Positions 1-9,361 of a stretch of 55,213 nt of DNA are shown here, piece by piece. Position 1 is the stretch's first letter. The number at the start of each line of letters is the position of its first letter. The notes beneath the pieces were generated by a model. The model did no database searches, was not told the origin of the DNA, and saw only the letters and a list, made by a program, of their open reading frames with translations. Source of the DNA: an uncultured Alphaproteobacteria bacterium (GTDB taxonomy: Bacteria > Pseudomonadota > Alphaproteobacteria > HIMB59 > GCA-002718135); contig CABYKC010000003.1 of the NCBI GenBank assembly GCA_902519435.1, forward strand, positions 1 through 55,213, read 5' to 3'. The position numbers and the translations under genes were made by a program.

Positions 1-1
1 A

Positions 2-2038
2 AAACATCATCTCTCTTCCGAAATCACAACACCTTTTAAAATTGTCAGTGATTTTAATCCAAGTGGTGATCAGCCTGAAGCAATTAAAAGTATTGTTAAA
101 AGTTTAAATGAAGGAGAACAAGAACAAGTTCTATTAGGTGTCACTGGATCAGGTAAGACTTTTACAATGGCTAAAGTAATTGAAAAAGTACAGAAACCCA
201 CTTTAATAATGGCGCCAAATAAAACATTAGCGGCACAACTTTATGGTGAAATGAAAAATTTGTTCCCAAATAATGCTGTTGAATATTTTGTCAGTTATTA
301 TGATTATTACACACCAGAAGCATATGTACCAAGGACTGATACATATATTGAAAAAGAATCTTCAATAAACGAACAAATTGATCGTCTAAGACATTCAGCT
401 ACTAGATCTTTAGTGGAAAGAAGAGATACAATCATAGTAGCATCGGTTTCTTGTATTTATGGTATTGGATCAGTTGATGCTTATTCTTCAATGTCTTTTA
501 CTTTAGATAAAAATCAATCGATAAGTAGAGAGATTATTATCAGAAAGTTGGTAGAACTTTTATACAAACGTCGTGACATGGACTTTAGAAGAGGTAGCTT
601 TAGAGCTAAGGGAGATATTTTAGAAATTTTCCCTTCTCACTATGAAGATATTTCTTGGAAAATTTCTATGTTTGGAGATGATATAGAGAGTATAACGCAA
701 GTAGACCCACTTACAGGAGAGAGGCTTGGGGAACTTGAACAAATAAGAATCTTTGCAAACTCTCATTATGTAACTCCAAAACCAACAATAAAAAAAGCAA
801 TTACGATGATTAAAAATGATCTTAAAAAACAATTAGAGATTTTTGAAAAAGAAGAAAAATATTTAGAAAGACAAAGGTTAGATGAGAGGACTACATTTGA
901 CTTAGAAATGATGGAAACTACGGGAAGTTGTAGTGGTATTGAAAATTATTCTAGATATTTGTCAGGAAGACAGCCAGGAGAGCCTCCTCCTACACTTTAT
1001 GAATATATTCCAGAAGACTCTTTATTGTTTATAGATGAAAGCCACCAGACATGTGGTCAAATAGCAGGAATGTACAAAGGTGATTTTTCTAGAAAATCAA
1101 CTTTAGCTCAATATGGTTTTAGACTACCAAGTTGTGTTGATAACAGACCTTTAAAAAGAGAAGAATGGGATGCAATGCGTCCACAAACTATTTTTGTAAG
1201 TGCAACGCCAGGAGATTATGAACTTGAAAAGACAGGTGGTACCTTTGTTGAACAAGTAATTAGACCAACTGGTTTAATTGATCCGCCTATTGAGATAAGG
1301 CCCACTAAACATCAAATTGATAACTTAATTGATGAATGTAAAAAGACTATAGATGAAGGTCATCGCGTTCTAATTACAACACTTACAAAAAAAATGGCCG
1401 AAGATCTTACTGAATATATTAATGAAGAAGGATTAAAGGTAAGATATCTTCACTCTGATATCGATACATTAGAAAGAATAGAAATTATTAGAGATCTAAG
1501 ATTAGGGGTTTTTAATGTTTTAGTTGGAATAAACCTTCTTAGAGAAGGTTTAGATATTCCTGAATGTGCTTTAATGGCTATATTAGATGCTGATAAGGAA
1601 GGTTACCTTCGTTCAAGAACTAGTTTAATTCAGACTATTGGTAGAGCTGCAAGAAATGTTGAAAGTAAAGTCTTAATGTATGCTGATAACATTACCACTA
1701 GTATGAAAGAAGCAATCGAAGAGACAGATAGAAGGCGAACAAAACAACTAGAATATAATAAAATAAATAAAATTACGCCAATCAGTATTAAAAAGAATAT
1801 TCAAGAAATAATTGAGAACACAGCTGAACAAGATCATGTTACAGTTGAAATTGATAATGCTAAAGAATTAGTTGGCAAGGATCTTGATAAACATATTAAA
1901 AATTTAGAGAAAAAAATGAATGAATTTGCTTCAAAACTTGAATTTGAAGATGCAGCAAGATTACGAGATGAAATTAATAGATTAAAGGCAAAAGAAGTGG
2001 GTCTTTCTAATAAAGTTTTGCAGTTTAAAAAGAATTAA
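2..2038 (+). CDS. uvrB: UvrABC system protein B (5' end outside window)
   Basis: UvrB is the helicase-like damage-verification subunit of nucleotide excision repair; it is loaded by UvrA and recruits UvrC. The reading frame is open from base 2. The first visible residues contain the conserved stretch FKIVSDFNPSGDQPEAI, so only a few N-terminal residues are missing. Walker A is GVTGSGKT. The beta-hairpin region (YYDYYTPEAYVP) follows, then DESHQT, the helicase motif VGINLLREGLDIPE, QTIGRAARN, and a C-terminal UVR domain (about the last 45 residues, LEFEDAARLRDEINRLK) that contacts UvrC. About 678 residues are visible, which is normal for the family. The stop shares a base with the next start (TAATG), so the downstream hydrolase is probably co-transcribed. 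Any ATG further in, such as at 167, would remove Walker A and is not the true start. Confidence 0.97.
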   Translation, partial: KHHLSSEITTPFKIVSDFNPSGDQPEAIKSIVKSLNEGEQEQVLLGVTGSGKTFTMAKVIEKVQKPTLIMAPNKTLAAQLYGEMKNLFPNNAVEYFVSYYDYYTPEAYVPRTDTYIEKESSINEQIDRLRHSATRSLVERRDTIIVASVSCIYGIGSVDAYSSMSFTLDKNQSISREIIIRKLVELLYKRRDMDFRRGSFRAKGDILEIFPSHYEDISWKISMFGDDIESITQVDPLTGERLGELEQIRIFANSHYVTPKPTIKKAITMIKNDLKKQLEIFEKEEKYLERQRLDERTTFDLEMMETTGSCSGIENYSRYLSGRQPGEPPPTLYEYIPEDSLLFIDESHQTCGQIAGMYKGDFSRKSTLAQYGFRLPSCVDNRPLKREEWDAMRPQTIFVSATPGDYELEKTGGTFVEQVIRPTGLIDPPIEIRPTKHQIDNLIDECKKTIDEGHRVLITTLTKKMAEDLTEYINEEGLKVRYLHSDIDTLERIEIIRDLRLGVFNVLVGINLLREGLDIPECALMAILDADKEGYLRSRTSLIQTIGRAARNVESKVLMYADNITTSMKEAIEETDRRRTKQLEYNKINKITPISIKKNIQEIIENTAEQDHVTVEIDNAKELVGKDLDKHIKNLEKKMNEFASKLEFEDAARLRDEINRLKAKEVGLSNKVLQFKKN

Positions 2039-3042
2039 TGGATATTGTATTTTCAGAAACTAACCAAACTGGAATCATTAAACTAAATCGTCCTAAAGCT
2101 TTAAATGCTCTCAATTTAGAAATGGCAAAAAAATTCCATGACCAATTATTAGAATGGGAAGAAAAAGATAATATCTTAAGAGTATTGTTAGTTGGAGAAG
2201 GTAAACATTTTTGTGCAGGAGGTGATGTAAAATCTCTTGTTCTTGCTGGAAAAGAAAACTCTTTAAAACATGATTTTTTTAAAATTGAGTATAAACTTAA
2301 TTATTTAATAAGCCAATTTAGTAAAGAATTTCTTTCAGTTTGGAATGGTGTAGTGATGGGAGGTGGGGTTGGTTTATCAATCTATGGTGATCATAGATTG
2401 GCAACAGACAATTCAAAATTTGCAATGCCAGAAACTGCCATTGGTTTTTTTCCGGATGTTGGCGGAAGTTATTTTTTATCAAATCTTCCAGGTAACATTG
2501 GTAAGTATATTGGTTTAACGGGTGAGGTTTTAGGGTTAAATGAATTAATTTTTTTCGGATTAGCAACTCACTACTTTAAAAGTAATAAAATAGAAGATGT
2601 TAAAGAAAAATTTATTACAAGAGGAGAAATTTCACACGATAATTTTGAAGTAAAGAATGATACATATCTAATTAAAAATATAAATTTAATAAATGAACTA
2701 TTCAATGGAAATATTCAAACAATCATATCAAATTTAAAAAATCATAACTCAGAGTTTTCAAAAAAAATTTTAGATATTCTTTTAGTTAAATGTCCAATGA
2801 GTCTTGCGATAAGCACTAAACTTATAGATGATGCAAAAGGTAAACCGTTAAAAGAATGTTTAGAAACTGAATTTCAATTAAGTCAAAAAATAGTATACCG
2901 TAGTGACTTTGACAATGGTGTAAATTCTGTACTAATTTCAAAAGATCATAATCCTATTTGGGAACCATCAAAAATAGATGAAATAAATATAGAAGATCTA
3001 GATTTTTATTTTGAAACTCATACTGAAAATCTTTATCTATAA
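2038..3042 (+). CDS. 3-hydroxyisobutyryl-CoA hydrolase (enoyl-CoA hydratase family)
   Basis: The enzyme is predicted to release 3-hydroxyisobutyrate from its CoA thioester in valine breakdown, in the cytoplasm. It has the crotonase fold. Near residues 20-60 come NALNLEM and the oxyanion-hole segment HFCAGGDVKSL; the second oxyanion segment is VVMGGGVGLS near 100-110. The segment MPETAIGFFPDVGGSYFLS is the signature that separates HIBCH-type hydrolases from ordinary enoyl-CoA hydratases. At 334 residues it is slightly short for the HIBCH class (about 340-380) but longer than crotonases (about 260). Its ATG overlaps the uvrB stop by one base. The remaining valine genes are not in this window. 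Close paralogues such as a hydratase acting on another acyl-CoA cannot be excluded. Confidence 0.85.
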   Translation: MDIVFSETNQTGIIKLNRPKALNALNLEMAKKFHDQLLEWEEKDNILRVLLVGEGKHFCAGGDVKSLVLAGKENSLKHDFFKIEYKLNYLISQFSKEFLSVWNGVVMGGGVGLSIYGDHRLATDNSKFAMPETAIGFFPDVGGSYFLSNLPGNIGKYIGLTGEVLGLNELIFFGLATHYFKSNKIEDVKEKFITRGEISHDNFEVKNDTYLIKNINLINELFNGNIQTIISNLKNHNSEFSKKILDILLVKCPMSLAISTKLIDDAKGKPLKECLETEFQLSQKIVYRSDFDNGVNSVLISKDHNPIWEPSKIDEINIEDLDFYFETHTENLYL

Positions 3043-3050
3043 TATTACAA

Positions 3051-5498
3051 ATGAGTAATAAAATTCCTACTTCTGCAAAAGTAGTTGTAATAGGCGGTGG
3101 TATAGCTGGATGTTCTGTAGCTTATCATTTAGCAAAATTTGGATGGAAAGATGTGATCTTGCTAGAAAGAGATCAATTAACTTCTGGAACTACTTGGCAT
3201 GCAGCAGGACTGATTGGTCAAATTGGTGCATCAGCAACCATTACAAAACTTAGAAATTATTCGTTAAATTTATATAAAGACCTGGAAAAAGAAACAGGAT
3301 TAGCAACAGGTTTAAAGCAAAACGGCTCTTTAACTATTGCAACAACTAATGATCGATTAGAAGAATTAAAAAGGCAAGCTACTTTTGCTCAAAGATTTAA
3401 TATAGAAGTTAATGAATTAGAAAAAAATCAGATTAAGGATATTTATTCTCTTATAAATACTGATGATGTTGTTGGTGGAATATTTATTCCAAAAGATGGT
3501 CAAGCAGATCCTGTTGGTATAACAAATGTTCTTGCTAAATCGGCAAAAATGTATGGTGCTCAAATATTTGAACATTGTTCTGTAAATAAAATCCTTACTA
3601 AAAATGGATCAATAGAAGGTGTAGATACAAAACATGGAAAAATTAAATGTGAGTATATTGTTCTAGCATCTGGAATGTGGTCTAGGCAGATAGCAAATGA
3701 TATTAACGTTAGTATACCGCTATATCCAAATGAACACTTCTATATATTAAGTGAGCCATTAAAAGAAATTTCTAAATCACTTCCAGTTCTTAGAGATTAT
3801 AATAATTGCTTATATCTAAAAGAGGATGCTGGAAAAATTTTAGTAGGAATTTTTGAGCCTAAAGCTAAACCTGCATTTACTGATACTTATAAAGTGCCCA
3901 ATGATTTTTCTTTCGGAGAACTACCTGAAGATTTTGATCATTTTGAACCACATTTAAAAAATGCTATGAAAAGAATACCAGCCCTTGAAAATGTAGGTAT
4001 AAGAAAATTCTTTAACGGTCCTGAAGCTTTTACTCCAGATACAAATTATCTTTTAGGAGAAACACCAGAAATAAAAAACTTTTATGTTTGTTGTGGATTT
4101 AATAGTATTGGTATTCAGAGTGCTGGTGGTGCAGGTAAGGTTACTGCAGAATGGATGATGAACGGTGAGGTTAATGATGATCTTTACTCCTTAGATATTT
4201 CTAGATTTGAAAAATTTCACTCTGAGACAAAATTTATAACTGAAAGAGTTACTGAGTCATTAGGAGATTTATATGCAATGCACTGGCCTTACAAACAACA
4301 TAAATCTTCGAGAAATATTAAACTACTTCCTTTTCATAATGATTTGAAAAAAGAAGGGGCGTGCTTTGGTCAAGTGGCCGGTTTTGAAAGACCAATGTGG
4401 TATGCTCTAAATGGTAAGAAACCAGAATATGAGTATAGTTATGGCTATCAAAATTGGTATGATGCAGCAAAGTATGAAACAATAAACACAAGAAAAAACG
4501 CTGGTTTATTTGACTTAAGTGCCTTTGCAAAATTTGACATTAATGGAGACACTGCATTCAACGATCTTCAACGATTATGCTGTAATAATATTAAAAATTA
4601 TCCCGGTAATACAACTTACACGCAAATGCTTAATTCAAATGGTGGCATTGTTGCCGATTTAACAGTTACTTGTATTGACACTAATTCTTTTCGTATTGTA
4701 ACAGGTTCATCTGTGAGAGAACATGATAAAAAACATATTTCAGAAAATTTAAGTAAAAGCACAACTTTAATTGATATCACTGAAAGTTTAGCTTGCTTTG
4801 GTATTTTTGGTCCTAAAAGTAGAGAAATTCTAACAGAGATATTTGGAGAACATTTTTCAAACGACAAGTTTAAATTTGGAACTGCTAAAGAAATATTATT
4901 GAAAAATAATAAATTAATCTTCCAAAGATTATCTTTTGTTGGTGAACTTGGTTGGGAAATTTATGTTCCTATAAATATATCTAGAGAAATTTATTTAGAG
5001 TTAGTTAAAGTTGGAGAAAAATATAACCTTTCACATGCTGGTGCCCATGCACTAGATATCATGAGAATGGAAAAGGGATATTTACATTGGGGTCATGATA
5101 TTTCTCCAGCTGAAAATCCTTTTGAAGCTGGATTAGAATTAACTATTAAATTAAATAAAAAAACAGATTTTATAGGTAAAGAAGCTTTAAAAATAAAGAA
5201 TAGAATTAAAAAGAAACAACTAACAAATTTTGTTTTAGAAAAATCTACGCCAGGAAATCCTCTCTTATTACATGATGAGCCTATTTATTATAAAAATAAA
5301 ATTGTGGGAGAAACAACTTCTAGCAATTATTCATTTTGTTATAATAAAAATATGGTTTTTGGATATATAGATTCAGAAATAGATTTAAAAAAATTAAATG
5401 GAAGTAATTTTGAAGTTGAGGTTGCTAAAAATAAATATGTTATGTCTGTTCAATTTAATCCATTGCATGATCCTGAAAATAATTTTACAAAAATATAG
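3051..5498 (+). CDS. FAD-dependent dimethylglycine/sarcosine dehydrogenase with GcvT domain
   Basis: The enzyme demethylates an N-methylated glycine (dimethylglycine or sarcosine), passing electrons from FAD and the one-carbon unit to tetrahydrofolate. The N-terminal DAO domain starts with the dinucleotide motif VVVIGGGIAGCSVAYHL (residues about 11-27). It has the TTWHAAG motif near residue 48, whose His carries covalent FAD in this family. The central part has the FAO C-terminal-like domain. From about residue 440 on it is an aminomethyltransferase (GcvT-like) domain with GELGWEIYVP and HAGAHALDIMRMEKGY. The total of 815 residues matches DMGDH/SARDH and not the single-domain oxidases. It lies nine bases after the hydrolase. 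In marine alphaproteobacteria this family serves glycine-betaine turnover; which methylglycine is used cannot be read from the sequence. Confidence 0.88.
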   Translation: MSNKIPTSAKVVVIGGGIAGCSVAYHLAKFGWKDVILLERDQLTSGTTWHAAGLIGQIGASATITKLRNYSLNLYKDLEKETGLATGLKQNGSLTIATTNDRLEELKRQATFAQRFNIEVNELEKNQIKDIYSLINTDDVVGGIFIPKDGQADPVGITNVLAKSAKMYGAQIFEHCSVNKILTKNGSIEGVDTKHGKIKCEYIVLASGMWSRQIANDINVSIPLYPNEHFYILSEPLKEISKSLPVLRDYNNCLYLKEDAGKILVGIFEPKAKPAFTDTYKVPNDFSFGELPEDFDHFEPHLKNAMKRIPALENVGIRKFFNGPEAFTPDTNYLLGETPEIKNFYVCCGFNSIGIQSAGGAGKVTAEWMMNGEVNDDLYSLDISRFEKFHSETKFITERVTESLGDLYAMHWPYKQHKSSRNIKLLPFHNDLKKEGACFGQVAGFERPMWYALNGKKPEYEYSYGYQNWYDAAKYETINTRKNAGLFDLSAFAKFDINGDTAFNDLQRLCCNNIKNYPGNTTYTQMLNSNGGIVADLTVTCIDTNSFRIVTGSSVREHDKKHISENLSKSTTLIDITESLACFGIFGPKSREILTEIFGEHFSNDKFKFGTAKEILLKNNKLIFQRLSFVGELGWEIYVPINISREIYLELVKVGEKYNLSHAGAHALDIMRMEKGYLHWGHDISPAENPFEAGLELTIKLNKKTDFIGKEALKIKNRIKKKQLTNFVLEKSTPGNPLLLHDEPIYYKNKIVGETTSSNYSFCYNKNMVFGYIDSEIDLKKLNGSNFEVEVAKNKYVMSVQFNPLHDPENNFTKI

Positions 5499-5516
5499 TT
5501 TTTAACGATCTGATAT

Positions 5517-6395
5517 ATGAAAACAATTAGATTATTTTTTTCTATAGTAGTAATTATATTAATAATTTTATCTATCTTTATTTATATTTTTCTAAATAAT
5601 TTTGAAAAAGAAAAAATAATTAGTGATATCGAGAAGAAATTTGAAATTAAAATTAATGAAAAAAATAAAACTAAAATAAATATTTTTCCAGTTGTAAAGC
5701 TTAATACAAACTTAGAAATTAAAGATTACAAAAATAATTTATACTTTGATAATATTAGAATTGATATTTCTCAGCCCGTATTTCAAGTTTCAGGAAATCT
5801 AAATATTCTAATTGATAATTTGAATATTAATAATATTAATTTTAGTGAAGTAAATATTAATGGAAAAGTAAATTATATTGAAAATTATCTTAAATATAGT
5901 GATAATTTAGAAAATTTATTTGACTCAATTTATAAAATTAATGGAAAAATAACTTTAGAAACAACTAATGAAGAAAAATTTCTTATTTCATTTTTAAAAT
6001 TATTCTTTGAAAAATTAGAAAATCAAAAAAATCAAAAATTTGCATTTTCTGAACTTATAAATGCTTTTGGTAATGAAAGTTCTATTTTTAAAGGCACAAT
6101 AAATAAAAATAAAAATATTTTAGAAACTAGTAAAATTGAAATTAGCAATAAAAACAACAGAATTCTTATACAAGGTGAATACAATTACAGTAATAATTTT
6201 ATAGATATAATTTTAAACTTATCTCAAAATAATGAAATATATTTAACTACTTTGATAAAAGGAAACTTAAATAATCCTAATATAAGTTTTGATAAAAATT
6301 CAAAATTTTTTCAAAATTCAAACTCAAATGAAAATAATATAATTGAAGAAAGTGTCATTCAATTTTTAAATAATTTTTTTGATTTCAATGATTGA
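5517..6395 (+). CDS. Membrane-anchored AsmA-like protein of unknown function
   Basis: I do not recognise a precise family. Residues 7-28 form one strongly hydrophobic helix (FFSIVVIILIILSIFIYIFL), followed by a large, presumably periplasmic region rich in Asn, Ile and Lys. The segment after the anchor (FPVVKLNTNLEIKDYKNN) and the later alternating beta-like stretches (VNINGKVNYIENYLKYS; KINGKITLETTN) resemble the start of AsmA-type proteins, which are beta-rich bridges or regulators of outer-membrane lipid and protein traffic. At 292 residues it would be a short member. Composition is extreme (very AT-rich codons), more so than its neighbours. It overlaps the next gene by eight bases, suggesting co-transcription. 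The AsmA link is inference from pattern only. Confidence 0.6.
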   Translation: MKTIRLFFSIVVIILIILSIFIYIFLNNFEKEKIISDIEKKFEIKINEKNKTKINIFPVVKLNTNLEIKDYKNNLYFDNIRIDISQPVFQVSGNLNILIDNLNINNINFSEVNINGKVNYIENYLKYSDNLENLFDSIYKINGKITLETTNEEKFLISFLKLFFEKLENQKNQKFAFSELINAFGNESSIFKGTINKNKNILETSKIEISNKNNRILIQGEYNYSNNFIDIILNLSQNNEIYLTTLIKGNLNNPNISFDKNSKFFQNSNSNENNIIEESVIQFLNNFFDFND

Positions 6396-7326
6396 CTTAT
6401 TAAATATAGTTAGCAGTGTGTTTGGATATATCCTTTTTGGATTTTTTGTAAATAAATTACAAATTCTTCCAAAAAAATATATTGATTATTTTGATTTTAC
6501 TGGTTTTAACATTCTTTTACCTTTAGCTTTAATTATATATTTTTGGCAAGTCTCATTTCCTCAAATTAATTCTATTGGCCTGATCATCTCATTTTTTGCT
6601 TCAGGAATTTTTATATCCATGACTGGATTTTTAATTAGCAAACAATTTTTAAATTTTAAAATAGATGACTCTGCACTTTTTGGATTAGCTGCTTGTTTTG
6701 GTAACACAGTAGCAATGGGAATACCTCTTATGTATGCAGTTTTGGGTCCAATAAATACAATTCCTTATATGATATTAGTTTTTTTTCATGGTATTGTTCA
6801 TTTTAGCTATACTGTTATTATAATAGAAGTTTATAGAAATAGACAAAAAAGCATTGTCGAAATTTTTTATCAAATATTGTTAGGTATAATTAAAAATATT
6901 GTACTTTTTGGAATGATAATTGGTATCATTCTTAATTACTCTAATTTTAGTGTTCCATCTAATATGAAAGAACCTTTAGATATTTTTGTAAACCTTGCTC
7001 TTCCAATGGTTCTCATTTCTTTAGGTCTTGCATTAGGAAATTTTAAAATTAGAGAAAATATTTATGGCGCAATACTATTAACTATCTTAAAAAATTTTAT
7101 TCACCCTATAATTGCATTTTGTTTAGCGAATTTTATACTAGAGCTTGATAAGCTCTTGGTAATTATTGTTACTATGGCCGCAGCTTTACCAAGTGGGTCT
7201 CAGTCATATTATTTTGCATACAGATATAACTCACTAAAAGCTGTAGTTTCTTCAAATGTAGTATTAAGTACGTTTGTTAGTTTTTTTACACTGTCTTTAT
7301 TGTTAGTATTTTTTGATATTACGTAG
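6388..7326 (+). CDS. AEC (auxin efflux carrier) family permease
   Basis: This is an inner-membrane transporter of the AEC family, whose bacterial members move malate, malonate or related organic acids. About ten hydrophobic helices are visible in two halves. Between them is the charged segment around residues 145-155 (EVYRNRQKSIVE). The conserved glycine-rich segment FGNTVAMGIPL appears near residue 110, and in the second half LALPMVLISLGLALGNF and AAALPSGSQSYYFA, which are characteristic family motifs. The length of 312 residues is normal. An upstream TTG at 6379 is possible, but I chose the ATG at 6388, which overlaps the preceding stop by eight bases. The substrate is unknown; no enzyme gene beside it suggests one. 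Confidence 0.85.
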   Translation: MIDLLNIVSSVFGYILFGFFVNKLQILPKKYIDYFDFTGFNILLPLALIIYFWQVSFPQINSIGLIISFFASGIFISMTGFLISKQFLNFKIDDSALFGLAACFGNTVAMGIPLMYAVLGPINTIPYMILVFFHGIVHFSYTVIIIEVYRNRQKSIVEIFYQILLGIIKNIVLFGMIIGIILNYSNFSVPSNMKEPLDIFVNLALPMVLISLGLALGNFKIRENIYGAILLTILKNFIHPIIAFCLANFILELDKLLVIIVTMAAALPSGSQSYYFAYRYNSLKAVVSSNVVLSTFVSFFTLSLLLVFFDIT

Positions 7327-7873
7327 ATTGAGAAATAAACGATTGTATTCTCTCTTTTTTATCCATAGTTTTAACACTATAAGGAAAAATCTCTAACATC
7401 TTATCATATACATCAATTGCCTGTTGAAACTGGCCCTGATGAATAAAAATTAAACCCATTCCATCCAGGGCACCAAAATGTCTTGGTTCTAATTCAAGAG
7501 TTTTAATGATGTCTTGCATAGATTGATCAAAATTACCCATCATAAAGTGAACTGTAGCTCTTTTATTCCAACCTTCTGCAAAATTAGGATCTTCTTCAAT
7601 TAAATTATTAAAAAATCTAATTGCTAGTGGATAATTTCTTAAATTCATAGCTTGAATACCCTTCTCAAAATATTCAATTACTTTTGGATCATCAACTTCA
7701 TACCATATATTCCAAATGTCAGATATTAAATCTCTTATCTCATCCTGATTTTCAGTCTCATTTAATTTTTTAAACAAATTATTTAGCCGTGGATCATTTT
7801 GATCTGCTAATGCTATCTTACTAGCAAACAAAAGACTTATACTGACAATTAATATTTTAAAGATAACTCTCAT
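7319..7873 (-). CDS. Exported TPR-repeat protein
   Basis: The protein begins with a signal peptide (MRVIFKILIVSISLLFASKIALA, cleavage probably before DQ), so it is exported to the periplasm. From about residue 75 there are two or three tetratricopeptide repeats: a YPLAIRFFNNLIEEDPNFAE unit, then a RATVHFMMGNFDQSMQDII unit, then a GLIFIHQGQFQQAIDVYDK unit. TPRs mediate protein-protein contacts. An ATG at 7912 would add 13 residues in front of the signal peptide and overlap the upstream gene further, so I chose the ATG at 7873. It overlaps the DUF2805 gene by 17 bases. Its stop overlaps the convergent permease gene by eight bases. Function unknown; similar small exported TPR proteins are common in alphaproteobacteria. 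Confidence 0.85.
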   Translation of the reverse strand: MRVIFKILIVSISLLFASKIALADQNDPRLNNLFKKLNETENQDEIRDLISDIWNIWYEVDDPKVIEYFEKGIQAMNLRNYPLAIRFFNNLIEEDPNFAEGWNKRATVHFMMGNFDQSMQDIIKTLELEPRHFGALDGMGLIFIHQGQFQQAIDVYDKMLEIFPYSVKTMDKKERIQSFISQST

Positions 7874-8090
7874 ATTTAAATGATTTTTCGGATAGATTTC
7901 TTTTCTTTTCATGCTTTCTAGTTCTCCCTGTTACTCTAGTTCTCCATAACTTAAATGATCTAGGTTTCAGATTTATTCTCATTATTTTTATAACCTCTGA
8001 TTCGGTTACACCGTGAATTCTTTTTATTTTTTCAAAAGAGGTTTTATCGCACCAGGCTAATTTAATAATATTATCTATATTCTCCTGCAT
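7857..8090 (-). CDS. DUF2805 / TIGR03643-type small protein
   Basis: This 77-residue protein matches the small family known as DUF2805 (TIGR03643), based on remembered family pattern. It starts with an acidic helix leading to IIKLAWCDKTSFEKI, then GVTESEVIKIMRINLKP, SFKLWRTRVTGR and a basic tail (RTRKHEKKR). The middle resembles a small helix-turn-helix-like element, and the tail could bind nucleic acid, but the function of the family is not established as far as I know. It starts with ATG, is divergent from the glutathione transferase gene 40 bases away, and its 3' end overlaps the start of the TPR gene. Confidence 0.82.
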   Translation of the reverse strand: MQENIDNIIKLAWCDKTSFEKIKRIHGVTESEVIKIMRINLKPRSFKLWRTRVTGRTRKHEKKRNLSEKSFKYESYL

Positions 8091-8130
8091 AATATGAATA
8101 TAGTTCTCTATTAATTAAATTCTAAAAAAA

Positions 8131-8754
8131 ATGATTGATTTGTATTCATCACCTACCCCTAATGGTCGAAAAATTAGCATTATGCTTGAAGAATTAGGTG
8201 TGGATTTTAATCCTATTTTAATAAATTTAGATAAAAAAGAGCAGTTTAGTGAAGAGTTTTCAAAAATATCTCCTGCAAATAAAATTCCTGTAATTGTAGA
8301 TAATGATAACAACCAAACAGTATTCGAATCCGGGGCTATCCTTCTTTATCTGGCAAAAAAATATGATAAATTTCTAAATAAAGATAAGTATTGGGAAATA
8401 ATACAATGGGTTTTTTTTCAAATGGCTTACGTTGGGCCAATGCTAGGCCAGGCTCATCAATATTTATTTTATCATCCTGGTAAAAGCAAATTTGCAGAAG
8501 ATAAAACAAAAGGCTATGCACAACATATATATTCAATTTTGGATAAAAGACTTTCTAAACAAGAATATTTTTCGGATACCTATTCAATAGCTGATATTTC
8601 AATTTGGCCTTGGACAGCTCGTTATGAAAGACATCAAATAAATTTACATGATTATCCTAATGTGTTGAGATGGTATAAACAAATATCAACAAGACCTGCA
8701 GTTATTAAAGGATATAATTCTGTAGGCAAATCTTATGAAATCCCTAAACCTTAA
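8131..8754 (+). CDS. YfcG-like glutathione S-transferase / disulfide-bond oxidoreductase
   Basis: This is a cytoplasmic GST-fold enzyme closest in pattern to E. coli YfcG, a Nu-class enzyme with glutathione-dependent disulfide reductase activity. The N-terminal thioredoxin-like domain has LYSSPTPNGRKISIMLEE, where the Thr-Pro-Asn-Gly segment replaces the usual Tyr/Ser/Cys active residue, and FESGAILLYLA, the glutathione gamma-glutamyl site. The all-helical C-terminal domain contains GPMLGQAHQY and YSIADISIWPW, which are typical of the YfcG/YghU group. Length is 207 residues. It is divergent from DUF2805, and its stop overlaps the LysE gene stop by four bases. The physiological substrate is unknown. 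Confidence 0.88.
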   Translation: MIDLYSSPTPNGRKISIMLEELGVDFNPILINLDKKEQFSEEFSKISPANKIPVIVDNDNNQTVFESGAILLYLAKKYDKFLNKDKYWEIIQWVFFQMAYVGPMLGQAHQYLFYHPGKSKFAEDKTKGYAQHIYSILDKRLSKQEYFSDTYSIADISIWPWTARYERHQINLHDYPNVLRWYKQISTRPAVIKGYNSVGKSYEIPKP

Positions 8755-9359
8755 GTGTTGTAAAATAATACTGAGCCTGCGGTTATAATTAAAAGAATTG
8801 CTAAAAACCATTCAACAATTTTTTTTAATTTTTCATTATTAAGATATTGTCTGATAACACTTCCTCCATATGCCCATATACTAATGGAAGGAATATTAAC
8901 TACTGTAGACATAATAACCATAAATAGTGTTCCAATTATTATATTTTCATCTTTTGGATAATATAATGTTACTGCGGTTGAACAGATCACCCAAGCTTTT
9001 GGATTTACAAATTGAAACAGAATTGCTTCATGATATTTTAATGGTCTTGATCTATCTTCTGTCTTTGAGATATTTAAAGACCCAAACATTTTATATGCTA
9101 AATAAAGAATGTAGCCTGCTCCAACATATCTTAAAATATCATAGAGTACAGGATAGGTAATAAACAAAGATCCAAGACCTAGACATACAAGTGCTAATTG
9201 CAAACCATGACCAGAAGGAATGCCAAAAATATTAGGTATAGATCTTATAAATCCAAATTTTATACCTGATGCAGTTAAAATACTATTGTTTGGACCTGGA
9301 GTTACGTACATAATAAAATTATACACTGCTAAAGCAGCTATTAATTCCCATGTAATCAT
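8751..9359 (-). CDS. LysE/RhtB family amino-acid exporter
   Basis: This inner-membrane exporter of amino acids or derivatives belongs to the LysE/RhtB superfamily. The 202 residues form about six hydrophobic helices. The N-terminal family motif is YVTPGPNNSILTASG near residues 18-32. The conserved GAGYILYLAYKMF segment is near 80-92, and FQFVNPKAWVICSTAV is near 115-130. It lies two bases after yajQ and is probably the last gene of the YqaA-rmuC-yajQ-lysE string. The substrate cannot be told from sequence. Confidence 0.88.
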   Translation of the reverse strand: MITWELIAALAVYNFIMYVTPGPNNSILTASGIKFGFIRSIPNIFGIPSGHGLQLALVCLGLGSLFITYPVLYDILRYVGAGYILYLAYKMFGSLNISKTEDRSRPLKYHEAILFQFVNPKAWVICSTAVTLYYPKDENIIIGTLFMVIMSTVVNIPSISIWAYGGSVIRQYLNNEKLKKIVEWFLAILLIITAGSVLFYNT

Positions 9360-9361
9360 TT

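Noticed and set aside
6379..6388. TTG start for the AEC permease
   Set aside because: It would add three residues only, while the ATG at 6388 gives the usual short overlap and the expected N-terminal helix.
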